This document shows, in pieces, positions 7,666-16,159 of a stretch of DNA of 35,171 nt (position 1 is its first letter; every line of letters starts with the position of its first letter). A program made the position numbers and the translations under genes. Source of the stretch: Gammaproteobacteria bacterium (GTDB lineage Bacteria > Pseudomonadota > Gammaproteobacteria > GCA-001735895). The notes below the pieces were generated by a model. The model saw only the letters and a list, made by a program, of their open reading frames with translations. It had not been told where the DNA came from and did no database searches. The DNA is taken from contig JAJDOF010000044.1 of NCBI GenBank assembly GCA_022340305.1, positions 1 to 35,171 on the forward strand, given 5' to 3'.

Positions 7666-10344
7666 CTACAGGGTTATTTCGGCTGACAGCAGGCTCATGT
7701 CCTCGGCACTGCGATCGATGCTGAATCCGAGCTTTTTAACCAGCTGCAGCATATTCTTGTTGTCACCCATGATCTCCCCGTTCATGATTTTCAGGCCGCG
7801 CGCACGCGCAGCATCGATCAGTGCGGTCATCAGTCGCGTACCGATACCCCGGTTATGCCATTTGTCGGCAACCACCAGCGCAAATTCACAGCTCTCCCTG
7901 TCGGCATTGATGACATAGCGGGCTACTCCCAGTTCGATCTCTTTCCCATCCTGCTCGTAAACGGCAATGAGCGCGAGTTCCCGGTCATAATCCAGCTGCG
8001 TGAAACGAATCAGCATCTGCTGAGTCAGTTCATTCATGGTGCCCATGAAGCGAAAATACCGGGACTCGGTCGACAGCTCGCGCACGAAGCTTTGCTCTAT
8101 CGAGGCATCTTCCGGTCGAATCGGGCGGATTGTTATCGAGGTTCCGTCCGCCTGCTGCCATTCGCTTACCAGGTGGCTCGGATAGGGGTGGATCGCCATA
8201 TGATCGTAAGGGTCGGCCGATGGTTCGCGGGCTTCGACAACGATACGGGCATCCAGTACTTTTACGCCGTGCTCGTCGGCGACCAGCGGATTGATATCCA
8301 GCGACCTGATTTGTGGCAGTTCGCAAACCATTTCCGAGACCCGCCGCAATACCTGAACAAGAGCCTCCATGTTGATCGCGGGCATATTCCTGAACTTTCC
8401 CAGCATGCGCGCGACGTGCGTCTGGTTGATCATTTTTTCCACCAGAAATCGGTTCAGCGGCGGGATCGCGACCGCCCGATCGCGCATGATTTCCACCTGA
8501 ATACCACCCGCGCCGAAGGTGATAGCCGGGCCGAATACCGGGTCGCTGATGACCCCGATCAATAACTCTCTGCCGTGCACCGATAAATACATCGATTCGA
8601 GCGCAACACCTTCTATGATGGCCTGCGGGTCGTTGGCGCTGACTTCAGCCAGCATTTCCTGGTAAGCCTCACGCAGCGCCGACGCATTGCGGATACCGAG
8701 CTTGATCCCGCCGACATCGGATTTATGGCTGATATCCCTGGAGTGGATTTTCATTGCCAGCGGATAGCCCAAAGAATCGGCGGACTCCAGGACTTCGTCG
8801 AGGGTTCGGCATACGCGGCTTGCGGTTACCGGAATAGCAAAGCACTGCAACAGGGCCTTGGACTCGGTTGCGCTCAGCAGGCTCCTGTTGTCGGCCAGGG
8901 CGGCCTGAATAATCTGGCGGGCGGCATCGATATCCGGTTCACTGCGTTTCGCCAACGGTCCCGGCACCTGCATCAACAGCTGCTGGTTCTGGTAATGCCA
9001 GGCCAGGCAGGCAAAGGCCTCGACGGAGGATTCGGGGTTTGGAAAACTGGGCAAATGATGTCTGGCAAAAAGCTTGTTGGCCGCTTCGACCTGGTATTGT
9101 CCCATCCAGCAGGCAAGCACCGGCTTGCTATCGGAATTACGAGCCTCGATGACTGCCTCGGCGCAGGCCACCGGATCGGTCATCGCCTGGGGCGAAAGCA
9201 TCACCAGTACTCCGTCCACGCCGGGATCCTCAAGGCAGGCGCCAACGGCTGCCCGGTAACGCGATTCGTCGGCATCGCCGAGCAGGTCGACGGGATTGGC
9301 GAGGGACCAGTGCGGCGGCATGCACCGGTTCAACCGTTCCATGGTTTCGGCCGACAGCCTGGCGATGCTGATGCCGAGATCGATGGCGCGATCCGTCGCC
9401 ATGACACCGAGGCCGCCGCCATTGGTGATGATCGCAAGACGGTTGCCGCTGACACGATTATGGGTAGCGAGTAGCTGCGCCGCGGAAAAAAGCTGCTCGA
9501 TTGTCCTGGCGCGAACCACACCGGTGCGTTGCAGCGCTGCATCGAACACATCGTCCGCGCCGACCATCGCCCCGGTGTGAGTCATCGCTGCACGCGAGCC
9601 CGCGGCGTGGCGGCCGGACTTTATCAAAACCACCGGCTTCATACGCGCGGCGATGCGCAATCCGCTGATGAAGCTGCGCGCATCGCGGATACCTTCAACA
9701 TAGAGCAGGATACTGCGGGTATGCGGATCCTGGGCCAGGTAATCCAGTAAATCGCCGAAGCCGATATCGGCGGCATTACCAAGCGAAACGATCGCCGAAA
9801 AACCGATGTCCTGGGTGATTGCCCAATCCATGATCGAGGTGCATAGGGCACCTGATTGAGACACCAGCGCGAGTTGTCCGGGCGCAGCGGTATTTTTACT
9901 GAATGTTGCGTTCATCCCGACCAGCGGGCGAATCAGGCCGAGACAATTCGGCCCCAGGAGCCGCATGCCATATCGCGCGGCCGTTTCCAGCATCGACTTT
10001 TTCAATGCTTTGCCCTGCTTGTCGCTGTCGTGAAATCCGGCGGAGATTACGATCGCTGCGCGCACGCCCTGTTTGCCACAGGCGTCGATAATGGCTGGAA
10101 TGGTTGGCGCGGGGGTAGCGATCACGGCAAGGTCGACAGGTTTACCGATCGCCTTCAGCGATCGGTAACAGGGTTGCTGGTAAATTTCGCGGTGTTTCGG
10201 ATTTACCGCGTATATCGCCCCTTCGAAACCGCCGTGCCGGAGATTGTCGTAAATCCGGCCCGCAACCGATTCGGGACGCTCGTTGGCGCCGAATACGGCA
10301 ATCGCCGTGGGCGCAAATAATCGGTCCAGGTAATGCGTGGTCAT
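7666..10344 (-). CDS. PatZ-like protein lysine acetyltransferase (ADP-forming acyl-CoA synthetase plus GNAT)
   Basis: An 892-residue protein, against about 886 for E. coli PatZ. The order is a CoA-binding Rossmann domain (about 5-130, IAVFGANERPESVAGRIYDN), a succinyl-CoA-ligase-like region (about 150-460, with LVSQSGALCTSIMDWA), an ATP-grasp domain (about 490-710, with AMKIHSRDISHKSDVGGIKLG) and a C-terminal GNAT domain (about 735-890). The GNAT acetyl-CoA loop is WHNRGIGTRL. Such proteins acetylate lysines of acetyl-CoA synthetase and other enzymes, silencing them when acetyl-CoA is high. A THTGAM motif resembles the SHTGA motif around the catalytic His of active ADP-forming synthetases, so residual synthetase activity is possible. 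AAAGGA 8 nt before the ATG supports the start. It is divergent from the deacetylase gene. Confidence 0.9.
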   Translation of the reverse strand: MTTHYLDRLFAPTAIAVFGANERPESVAGRIYDNLRHGGFEGAIYAVNPKHREIYQQPCYRSLKAIGKPVDLAVIATPAPTIPAIIDACGKQGVRAAIVISAGFHDSDKQGKALKKSMLETAARYGMRLLGPNCLGLIRPLVGMNATFSKNTAAPGQLALVSQSGALCTSIMDWAITQDIGFSAIVSLGNAADIGFGDLLDYLAQDPHTRSILLYVEGIRDARSFISGLRIAARMKPVVLIKSGRHAAGSRAAMTHTGAMVGADDVFDAALQRTGVVRARTIEQLFSAAQLLATHNRVSGNRLAIITNGGGLGVMATDRAIDLGISIARLSAETMERLNRCMPPHWSLANPVDLLGDADESRYRAAVGACLEDPGVDGVLVMLSPQAMTDPVACAEAVIEARNSDSKPVLACWMGQYQVEAANKLFARHHLPSFPNPESSVEAFACLAWHYQNQQLLMQVPGPLAKRSEPDIDAARQIIQAALADNRSLLSATESKALLQCFAIPVTASRVCRTLDEVLESADSLGYPLAMKIHSRDISHKSDVGGIKLGIRNASALREAYQEMLAEVSANDPQAIIEGVALESMYLSVHGRELLIGVISDPVFGPAITFGAGGIQVEIMRDRAVAIPPLNRFLVEKMINQTHVARMLGKFRNMPAINMEALVQVLRRVSEMVCELPQIRSLDINPLVADEHGVKVLDARIVVEAREPSADPYDHMAIHPYPSHLVSEWQQADGTSITIRPIRPEDASIEQSFVRELSTESRYFRFMGTMNELTQQMLIRFTQLDYDRELALIAVYEQDGKEIELGVARYVINADRESCEFALVVADKWHNRGIGTRLMTALIDAARARGLKIMNGEIMGDNKNMLQLVKKLGFSIDRSAEDMSLLSAEITL

Positions 10345-10367
10345 ATCCGATGTCCTTTCAGGTTGCT

Positions 10368-10373
10368 ATTATA
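10368..10373 (-). promoter_or_regulatory. Candidate -10 of the acetyltransferase gene
   Basis: A perfect TATAAT on the minus strand, 23 nt upstream of the start codon, with AAAGGA (10353-10358) as ribosome binding site between them. The -35 region is poor, which may indicate activator dependence (PatZ genes are CRP-controlled in E. coli). No convincing CRP palindrome was recognised. Confidence 0.45.
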
Positions 10374-10415
10374 CACAGTCACGGCAGCGAGAATCCGGCA
10401 AAGGTAATCTTTAAA

Positions 10416-11336
10416 GTGACCATAGCGTTAATATCGCACCCGGACTGTGCCCTGCACGAGATGGGCGAACATCACCCCGAAGCTCCCACACGCCTGGATG
10501 CCATTCAAAACCAGTTGATTGCCAGTGGACTCGATTTCGTATTGCTGCATCACGACGCGCCACGGGCTAGTCGCGCACAACTGAACAGGGTTCACGATTC
10601 CGACTATGTCCGGCAGGTCTTTACCAGGGCCCCCGCAGAAGGTCGCGCCTGGCTGGATCCCGACACCTGCATGAATCCACATTCGCTATCGGCGGCCCTG
10701 CATGCCGCGGGCGCAGTCGTGCTGGGCGTCGACCTGGTGATGTCTGGCCAGGCCGGAACCGCCTTTTGCAACGTGCGCCCGCCGGGCCATCATGCCGAGC
10801 GCGATCGCGCCATGGGCTTTTGCATTTTCAACAATATCGCCGTTGGCGCTGCGCATGCACGCGCGGCACACGGATTGAAACGAGTGGCGATCGTCGACTT
10901 CGATGTCCATCATGGCAACGGTACCGAAAATATTTTCAGGGAAGAAGCAAACGTCATGTTTTGCTCCACGTTCCAGCATCCGTTTTACCCGAACACCGGT
11001 GTCGCAACCGATTCCGCTCATATTGTCGGCGTGCCACTGGCCGCAGGCGCCAATGGCGACGCCTTCAGGGCGGCAGTCGCAGCGCACTGGCTACCGAAAC
11101 TGGACGCCTTCGCTCCTGAACTGGTGCTCGTCTCGGCAGGATTCGACGCCCATGTCGAAGACGATATCGCCGACCTGTGCCTGGTCGAAAAGGACTTTGC
11201 CTGGGTAACCACCGAAATAAAGAAGATTGCCGACAGGCACGCCGGCGGGCGCATCGTCTCCTCGCTGGAAGGTGGCTACGCTCTCTCAGCCCTGGGTAGA
11301 AGTGCCGCGGCGCATATCAATGCACTACTGGGGTAG
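10416..11336 (+). CDS. Histone deacetylase family protein (class II / acetylpolyamine amidohydrolase-like)
   Basis: A 306-residue zinc hydrolase that removes acetyl groups from lysine or amines. The active-site signatures are all present: HEMGEHHPEAPTRL near the N-terminus, the His-His pair in RPPGHHAER (H125, H126), the zinc ligands in DFDVHHGNG (D163, H165) and AGFDAH (D244), and the C-terminal EGGY with its catalytic Tyr. I choose the GTG at 10416 because MTIALISHPD is the usual family start and AAAGGT lies 10 nt upstream. The in-frame ATG at 10350 would leave only 5 bp to the divergent gene. The neighbour suggests a role in reversing lysine acetylation; polyamine or acetoin-related substrates remain possible. 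Confidence 0.9.
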   Translation: MTIALISHPDCALHEMGEHHPEAPTRLDAIQNQLIASGLDFVLLHHDAPRASRAQLNRVHDSDYVRQVFTRAPAEGRAWLDPDTCMNPHSLSAALHAAGAVVLGVDLVMSGQAGTAFCNVRPPGHHAERDRAMGFCIFNNIAVGAAHARAAHGLKRVAIVDFDVHHGNGTENIFREEANVMFCSTFQHPFYPNTGVATDSAHIVGVPLAAGANGDAFRAAVAAHWLPKLDAFAPELVLVSAGFDAHVEDDIADLCLVEKDFAWVTTEIKKIADRHAGGRIVSSLEGGYALSALGRSAAAHINALLG

Positions 11337-11338
11337 GC

Positions 11339-11476
11339 GTCTCGAAGCCTGCGCAGCACCACCGACCGCGCAAAACCGTGAGAGTGACCGAGACCAGGTT
11401 CAGGTTCGTCGCGCTCGGTATCGATAGCCGCCCACGCCCGGTTCCCGTCATCTGGATCAGTGTCCCCGACCCTTGA
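11339..11476 (+). pseudogene. Decayed copy of the yciA 3' end
   Basis: From about 11339 the sequence aligns with the last third of the intact yciA gene (roughly 7370-7470). In the frame ending at the TGA 11474-11476 it reads TVRVTETRFRFVALGIDSRPRPV, split here as TVRVTET and FRFVALGIDSRPRPV. The intact gene reads TVKVTEA and FKFVALDIDGRPRPV. The first part is frameshifted and there is no start codon. It begins 3 bp after the deacetylase stop. It is either a partial duplication or the tail of a lost paralogue that once followed the deacetylase gene. Confidence 0.75.
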
Positions 11477-11494
11477 TAATGGAACCTGTTGTTT

Positions 11495-11992
11495 CTAGGG
11501 ATGTATCAGCAATACGGGAACTTTATCGCGTTCGGCCAGGGTATCGGCGATGTTGCGGAAAAAGAACCGGGTCACGCCAATCCGGGCGCGCGTGGACATG
11601 GCGACCAGGTCGATGCCCCGCTTGTTAATGGCGCGCGATATCGCGGCTACCGGGTCCTTGTTGAAACTGACCTTGATTGCAACCTGGTAACCGGCAAGCT
11701 CGAGTCGATTGACCAAAGGCGCCAACTCGGCTTTTACGTGCGCACTGATACTATCTTCCTGCTGGGTTGCGTAAATGGGGTGCAGTGTCGGCTTGACCGA
11801 CTCTTCGCCCGGCAACGGAACATAGCCGGCGCCCAGATCCGGTTCGCCAAAACCGGCGCTACCCGGTGGTTTGGTCACGTAAAAAAGAAGCAGTTCGACA
11901 TCCCCGGGAGCGAAGAATTTTTCCACGCAGGGTACGATCCTCAGGCTTAACTCGGACTGGTTAAGCGGTATCAGTACTTTTTTGATGGTCAT
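11495..11992 (-). CDS. Universal stress protein, UspA family
   Basis: A 165-residue single Usp domain. It begins TIKKVLIPLNQSELSLRIV, with the first beta-strand and the Asn/Ser positions that contact nucleotide in ATP-binding members. It ends RFFFRNIADTLAERDKVPVLLI, the usual last helix and strand. The canonical G-x2-G-x9-G-(S/T) ATP loop reads STRARIGVTRFFFRN, so the first Gly is Arg and the last Gly-Ser is Arg-Asn. ATP binding is therefore doubtful. It lies in the same direction as, and 100 bp behind, the ABC/oxygenase operon but has its own leader, so it is probably an independent stress-induced gene. Confidence 0.88.
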   Translation of the reverse strand: MTIKKVLIPLNQSELSLRIVPCVEKFFAPGDVELLLFYVTKPPGSAGFGEPDLGAGYVPLPGEESVKPTLHPIYATQQEDSISAHVKAELAPLVNRLELAGYQVAIKVSFNKDPVAAISRAINKRGIDLVAMSTRARIGVTRFFFRNIADTLAERDKVPVLLIHP

Positions 11993-11995
11993 GCT

Positions 11996-12010
11996 ATTAC
12001 CCCTGGTAAT
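11996..12010 (-). promoter_or_regulatory. Hairpin that contains the usp ribosome binding site
   Basis: ATTACC (11996-12001) and GGTAAT (12005-12010) form a perfect 6-bp inverted repeat with a 3-nt loop, just before the usp start codon at 11992. On the message the Shine-Dalgarno AGGGGT occupies the loop and one arm. Folding could hide the site and make translation temperature- or factor-dependent, or the repeat could be an operator. Confidence 0.35.
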
Positions 12011-12092
12011 CGGCCAGTATAAATGTTCTGCGCATTGCAGGCGAGTGTCTGGCTATCAATACGTTTCTGCCCGCAAAACCTGGCGAAGAAAG

Positions 12093-13217
12093 TCAACTCT
12101 CCAGAATCTGATCAATAACCCAGTTATCAAAGGCATGCACCGCAAATTCACTAATGGCATAACGCCCGGGTGGCCGCTCGGATGCCTGCCCACGCTGCTG
12201 TTGCTCGCAGATCGCGTTATCTTCGGCGGTCGCCCGCTGCCAACGTTCGAAGTAAGGTTTTAGCTTTTCGTCGAACCCCTCCAGGTCACAGGTCGATTGT
12301 GGAAAACAGGCGCCAATCGACAGCAGTGTGCGATCTACCGCAACCGGTGTGAATGCCAGCCACCAGATGCAATCTTGCGCAAAAACCAACTGGGTCGAGG
12401 GATACAGCAACGTGAAACAGGCACCTGCCATGGCCTCTTCCCCGAGCCCATCGATGTAAGGCAGGGTGCTGTCTTCACCCGGCAACGTGGCCACGCTGCG
12501 TTCGTCTTCCACCAGCAGCGCGGTCCAGTTGCCGCGAGCGTCAACGGGACGCGACTTCTGTGCGCCAAGCGTCTCTCGATGCACGCTTCCGGTGTGATAG
12601 GCTTCGAGCGCATTTTCCGCCAGCAACTTCCAGTTGCTGTTAATCTCAAATTCAAGCTTCCCAACCTGGCGCATTTGCGCTGCGCCATGGCCGTCGAACC
12701 TGGCGGGCATATTACCGAGGTGATCCGCCAGCGCCGGTGGTGATGCCTGGTAATGAATGAAAATAAATCCACCCCAGCTTGAAACCGGCAATTCCAGCAA
12801 TGGAAAGTCGGCCAACTCGAAGTCGATTGTCTGCTCCATACCCGGCGCGCCGATCAGCCGACCATCAGGCCGATAAGTCCAGGCGTGATAGGGGCAGACG
12901 ATACGCTTGCAATTGCCAGCCCCGTTCAGCAGGCGCGCACCGCGATGGCGACAACTGTTGGCAAAGGCTATGATTTTATCGCGACTGCTGCGCAGGATAG
13001 CGACCGGACCCGCAGGGCCGTCATAGCAAATATAGCTGCCGACTTCGGGGAGTTGCTCCTCGCGCCCGACAAATTGCCAATGCTGTCGAAAAATACACTC
13101 GACCTCGCGCCGGTAGAATTCTGCCGAGGTATAGCAATCCGGTGGCAGGCCACTGGCCTCAAGCAGAGGCTTACGCAGTTGCCGGTACGATTCGGCGGCG
13201 AACAATGAGCCTGGCAT
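12093..13217 (-). CDS. Rieske non-haem iron oxygenase, large (alpha) subunit
   Basis: A 374-residue aromatic-ring-hydroxylating-type oxygenase. The Rieske [2Fe-2S] ligands are C89 and H91 (SCRHRGA) and C108 and H111 (VCPYHAW). The mononuclear iron site has the 2-His-1-carboxylate set H208 and H213 (NALEAYHTGSVH) with D333 in AEDNAICEQQQRG. The size and motif spacing resemble choline- and carnitine-type monooxygenases as much as ring hydroxylases, so the substrate may be a quaternary amine or another small molecule. No reductase or ferredoxin gene lies in the window. It is last in the operon, behind the TauD-type gene. ATG 13217 is taken as start; an in-frame TTG at 13238 is the alternative. 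Confidence 0.88.
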   Translation of the reverse strand: MPGSLFAAESYRQLRKPLLEASGLPPDCYTSAEFYRREVECIFRQHWQFVGREEQLPEVGSYICYDGPAGPVAILRSSRDKIIAFANSCRHRGARLLNGAGNCKRIVCPYHAWTYRPDGRLIGAPGMEQTIDFELADFPLLELPVSSWGGFIFIHYQASPPALADHLGNMPARFDGHGAAQMRQVGKLEFEINSNWKLLAENALEAYHTGSVHRETLGAQKSRPVDARGNWTALLVEDERSVATLPGEDSTLPYIDGLGEEAMAGACFTLLYPSTQLVFAQDCIWWLAFTPVAVDRTLLSIGACFPQSTCDLEGFDEKLKPYFERWQRATAEDNAICEQQQRGQASERPPGRYAISEFAVHAFDNWVIDQILES

Positions 13218-13248
13218 TCTTTCCGTTTCTGCGCGCAACTGGGCCGAG

Positions 13249-14112
13249 CTATTTCAGGGGTTCGGCGAGCGATGGCCCTTGCCCACGCACCCGGGTCTGA
13301 TGCATACGCCGGCGGTATTTTTCGGCATCGTAGCCGCAACCACAGTGCAACAGGCAGCGATTATCCCAGATGACAAAATCGCCCACCTGCCAGCGATGCC
13401 GATAGATCGATTCAGCGCGCGTCACTTCGGCAATCAGGCGTTTGATCAGGGGTTTGGCCTCGGCATCGGGCATACCTTCGATCTCCTTGACGTGCGAGCC
13501 AACAAAGACATTGCGCTCGCCGGTCACCGGATTCTGGCGCACCAGGCGCTGGCGGACGGGATGCATATAGGTCCGCTGACCCTGATTGACAGCATCCTCG
13601 CCAACCTTGGTTCGCGAATAAATATAGTCATGTATACCAACGCGGCCCTCGATTAGCTGCCGGGTTGCCGCATCGAGGCGCTGGTAGGCGGAGCGGGCAC
13701 TGGCGAAAGCCGTTTCGCCTGCTTCATCGGGTACCTCGTAGGCGGTCAATAGCGAATACATGGCTGGAATCTCGCGGAACGAACTATCCGAATGCCACAT
13801 TTCATTACCGGTCGAGGATTTGATCTGGCGCGCCGACACCTTGTTGCCACGCCCGTCGATGTTGCCCACCGTTCCGATATAGGTGATTTCACCGCGGCTG
13901 TAATAGGCCACGTGTTCTTCTTCGAGTTCGCCGAAGCGGCGCGTGAAATCAAGATGCGCCTGGTCGTTCATCTGCTGGTCTGCAAACAGCAGGAAGGAGT
14001 AGCGGTTTAGCGCCAGATCGACCTGTTCGAAAGTTGACCGGTCCAGTTCGCGGGATAAATCAACGCCGCTGATACGGGCGCCGAATTCGGTATGCAGGGG
14101 TTCAATATTCAT
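13249..14112 (-). CDS. TauD/TfdA-family Fe(II)/2-oxoglutarate dioxygenase
   Basis: A 287-residue double-stranded beta-helix oxygenase. The iron-binding facial triad is H107 and D109 (EMWHSDSSF) with H256 (WDNRCLLHCG), and the 2-oxoglutarate-binding Arg lies in RRRMHQTRVRG near residue 274. The family hydroxylates sulfonates, aryloxy-acids, carnitine precursors or similar compounds, consuming 2-oxoglutarate and O2 and giving succinate and CO2. It sits 53 bp behind the ABC ATPase gene and 31 bp before the Rieske gene start, so all should be co-transcribed. It most likely acts on the imported compound or its first product. Confidence 0.9.
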   Translation of the reverse strand: MNIEPLHTEFGARISGVDLSRELDRSTFEQVDLALNRYSFLLFADQQMNDQAHLDFTRRFGELEEEHVAYYSRGEITYIGTVGNIDGRGNKVSARQIKSSTGNEMWHSDSSFREIPAMYSLLTAYEVPDEAGETAFASARSAYQRLDAATRQLIEGRVGIHDYIYSRTKVGEDAVNQGQRTYMHPVRQRLVRQNPVTGERNVFVGSHVKEIEGMPDAEAKPLIKRLIAEVTRAESIYRHRWQVGDFVIWDNRCLLHCGCGYDAEKYRRRMHQTRVRGQGPSLAEPLK

Positions 14113-14165
14113 GCAGCTAAACCTGGCGCAAACAAGTCGCTAACCGGGCTACAGCACCGCATCGG

Positions 14166-15155
14166 TCAGGAGAGTTCTTCCGCAAAGTGGCAGGCAACAT
14201 GGTGACCGGCGCTCAACTCGCGCCATTCGGGAATTTCACTGCGGCAACGCTCCTGCGCATGCGGGCAGCGGGTGTTGAAGCGGCAACCCGGGGGCGGATT
14301 GATCGGGCTTGGAATTTCGCCTTCGAGTTTTTGCGCGTTACCGCGCACATCCGGGTCCAGTGACGGAATCGCGGACAGCAGTGCCTTGGTGTAAGGATGC
14401 GAGGTTTCTGCAAACAGTTTACGGGTCGGTGCCGATTCGACAATCTGCCCGAGGTACATAACGGCGACAAAATCGCAGGTGTGCGCGATGACGCTCAGGT
14501 CATGGCTGATGAACAGGAAGGTAATGCCGCTATCGCGCTGGATCTTGTTCAGCAGGTTGAGCACATCGGCCTGGATCGATACGTCGAGCGCTGCCACGCT
14601 TTCGTCGGCGACGATGAACCTGGGTCCCGATACCAGTGCGCGCGCGATGGAAATACGCTGGCGCTGGCCACCGGAAAAGGCGTGTGGGAAGCGGCGCAGA
14701 TGCTCCAGGTTGAGGCGGCACAGGGCGGCAATCTCTCGCACCCGGGCGTCGGTTTCCTCCCGGCTGGAAGTGAGCTTCATGACTTCGAGCGGTTCGGCGA
14801 TGATGTCGCGTACCGTCATGCGCGGGCTGAGCGCGGCGTAGGGGTCCTGGAAGATCAGTTGCGCCCGAGTGCGGTAATCCTTGAGTTCATCTTTCTGCAG
14901 ATCCGCCAGGCTGTACTGGACCTCGCCATCGGAATAGATCACTTCACCATGAGTGATCGGCGCCGCCTTCAGCATGGCGCGACCCAGCGTAGTCTTGCCC
15001 GAACCCGACTCGCCCACCAGGCCGAAAAAACTGCCCTTTTCGATCTCGATATTGATGCCTTCGACCGCGCGCACCACCGGGCGCTCGCCAAATCCGAGGC
15101 CGCGCAACGGAAAGTGCACCGAGAGGTTGTTGGCGCGAATCAGGATGTCGCTCAT
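14166..15155 (-). CDS. Oligopeptide-type ABC transporter ATPase (OppF/DppF-like)
   Basis: A 329-residue ATPase. It has Walker A GESGSGKTTLG, the signature LSGGQRQRISIARAL and Walker B FIVADESVAALDVS, where the usual DEP is DES. The C-terminal oligopeptide-transporter extension carries PPGCRFNTRCPHAQERC, with cysteines of the kind that bind Fe-S in related proteins. It powers uptake through the adjacent permeases together with the preceding ATPase. Its start codon overlaps the preceding stop in ATGA, indicating translational coupling. Confidence 0.92.
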   Translation of the reverse strand: MSDILIRANNLSVHFPLRGLGFGERPVVRAVEGINIEIEKGSFFGLVGESGSGKTTLGRAMLKAAPITHGEVIYSDGEVQYSLADLQKDELKDYRTRAQLIFQDPYAALSPRMTVRDIIAEPLEVMKLTSSREETDARVREIAALCRLNLEHLRRFPHAFSGGQRQRISIARALVSGPRFIVADESVAALDVSIQADVLNLLNKIQRDSGITFLFISHDLSVIAHTCDFVAVMYLGQIVESAPTRKLFAETSHPYTKALLSAIPSLDPDVRGNAQKLEGEIPSPINPPPGCRFNTRCPHAQERCRSEIPEWRELSAGHHVACHFAEELS

Positions 15156-16159
15156 GCCGGCTTCCCTTTGCTGGCCAGGTGGCAGTCCACCCGGTGATTA
15201 TCGGCGCCGATCGTGGTGATCGGAATCTCGGTGCGGCAACGTTCGGCAATATCGCCTGACTCGACGCAGCGGGTATGGAACACGCAACCGCTGGGACGAT
15301 CGAGTGGCGATGGAATATCGCCCGGCACCGGGGTAAGCGGCGCTTCCAGATCGTCGAGCTTGGGCAGGGAATTCAGCAGGCCGCGCGTGTAGGGGTGTGC
15401 CGGCGAGTTGATGACCTGGCGCACGGTACCGGTCTCCACCAGGTTACCAAGATACATGACAGCGACGCGGTCCGCGGTTTGCGCAATCACGCCGAGGTCG
15501 TGGGTGATGAACAGTATCGACATATGGAATTCTTCGACCAGGTCTTTCATCAGGTCGAGCACCTGCGCCTGGATGGTTACATCCAGCGCCGTGGTCGGTT
15601 CGTCGGCAATCAGCAAGCGTGGCCTGGTCGACAGGGCCATGGCAATCATCGCGCGCTGGCGCATGCCACCGGAAAATTCGAAGGCGTATTGACCGAAACG
15701 CTGCGCCGGTTCCGGAATACCGACGCGGGTCAGCATCTCGACGGAGACATCACGTGCCTCGGTGCGCGTCATCTCCGAGTGAATCATCAACTGCTCGACC
15801 ATTTGCTCGCCGATGGTAATCGCCGGGGCGAAGCTCGCCATCGGCTCCTGGAAGATCATCGAGATCGCGCCCCCACGAACGATTTTTTGCTCAGCCGGGT
15901 GCCTCAGCGACAGGACGTCGTGATCCCTGTCGTCGACGTTGAGGGTAATTTTACTGGTGTCGCTGTAAACCGAGTTTTCTGCGTTCAGCATCATCAACGC
16001 CTTGGCGGTAACCGATTTACCGGAGCCACTCTCACCCACCAGGCCCAGCACTTCACCCGGCGCGATCTCGAAAGACACGTTATTGACGGCCGTCACCAGG
16101 CCTTCATCGGTCTTGAAGCTCAGCGTCAGGTTTTCTACGGAAATCAGTGGCTTGGTCAT
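15152..16159 (-). CDS. Oligopeptide-type ABC transporter ATPase (OppD/DppD-like)
   Basis: A 335-residue ATPase. It has Walker [13 protein letters not shown], the signature [15 protein letters not shown], Walker [15 protein letters not shown], and the C-terminal extension [20 protein letters not shown] typical of peptide/nickel importers. It forms a heterodimer with the next ATPase and binds the two permeases on the cytoplasmic side. ATGA overlaps join it to the permease gene before it and to the ATPase after it. All catalytic motifs are intact. Confidence 0.92.
   Translation of the reverse strand: MTKPLISVENLTLSFKTDEGLVTAVNNVSFEIAPGEVLGLVGESGSGKSVTAKALMMLNAENSVYSDTSKITLNVDDRDHDVLSLRHPAEQKIVRGGAISMIFQEPMASFAPAITIGEQMVEQLMIHSEMTRTEARDVSVEMLTRVGIPEPAQRFGQYAFEFSGGMRQRAMIAMALSTRPRLLIADEPTTALDVTIQAQVLDLMKDLVEEFHMSILFITHDLGVIAQTADRVAVMYLGNLVETGTVRQVINSPAHPYTRGLLNSLPKLDDLEAPLTPVPGDIPSPLDRPSGCVFHTRCVESGDIAERCRTEIPITTIGADNHRVDCHLASKGKPA

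Noticed and set aside
8725-9474. Plus-strand open frame of 249 codons inside the acetyltransferase gene
   Set aside because: It is an antisense shadow of the strongly conserved PatZ-like coding sequence.
10350-10415. 22-codon N-terminal extension of the deacetylase
   Set aside because: It is not part of the family fold and would leave 5 bp to the divergent gene, covering its promoter and ribosome binding site.
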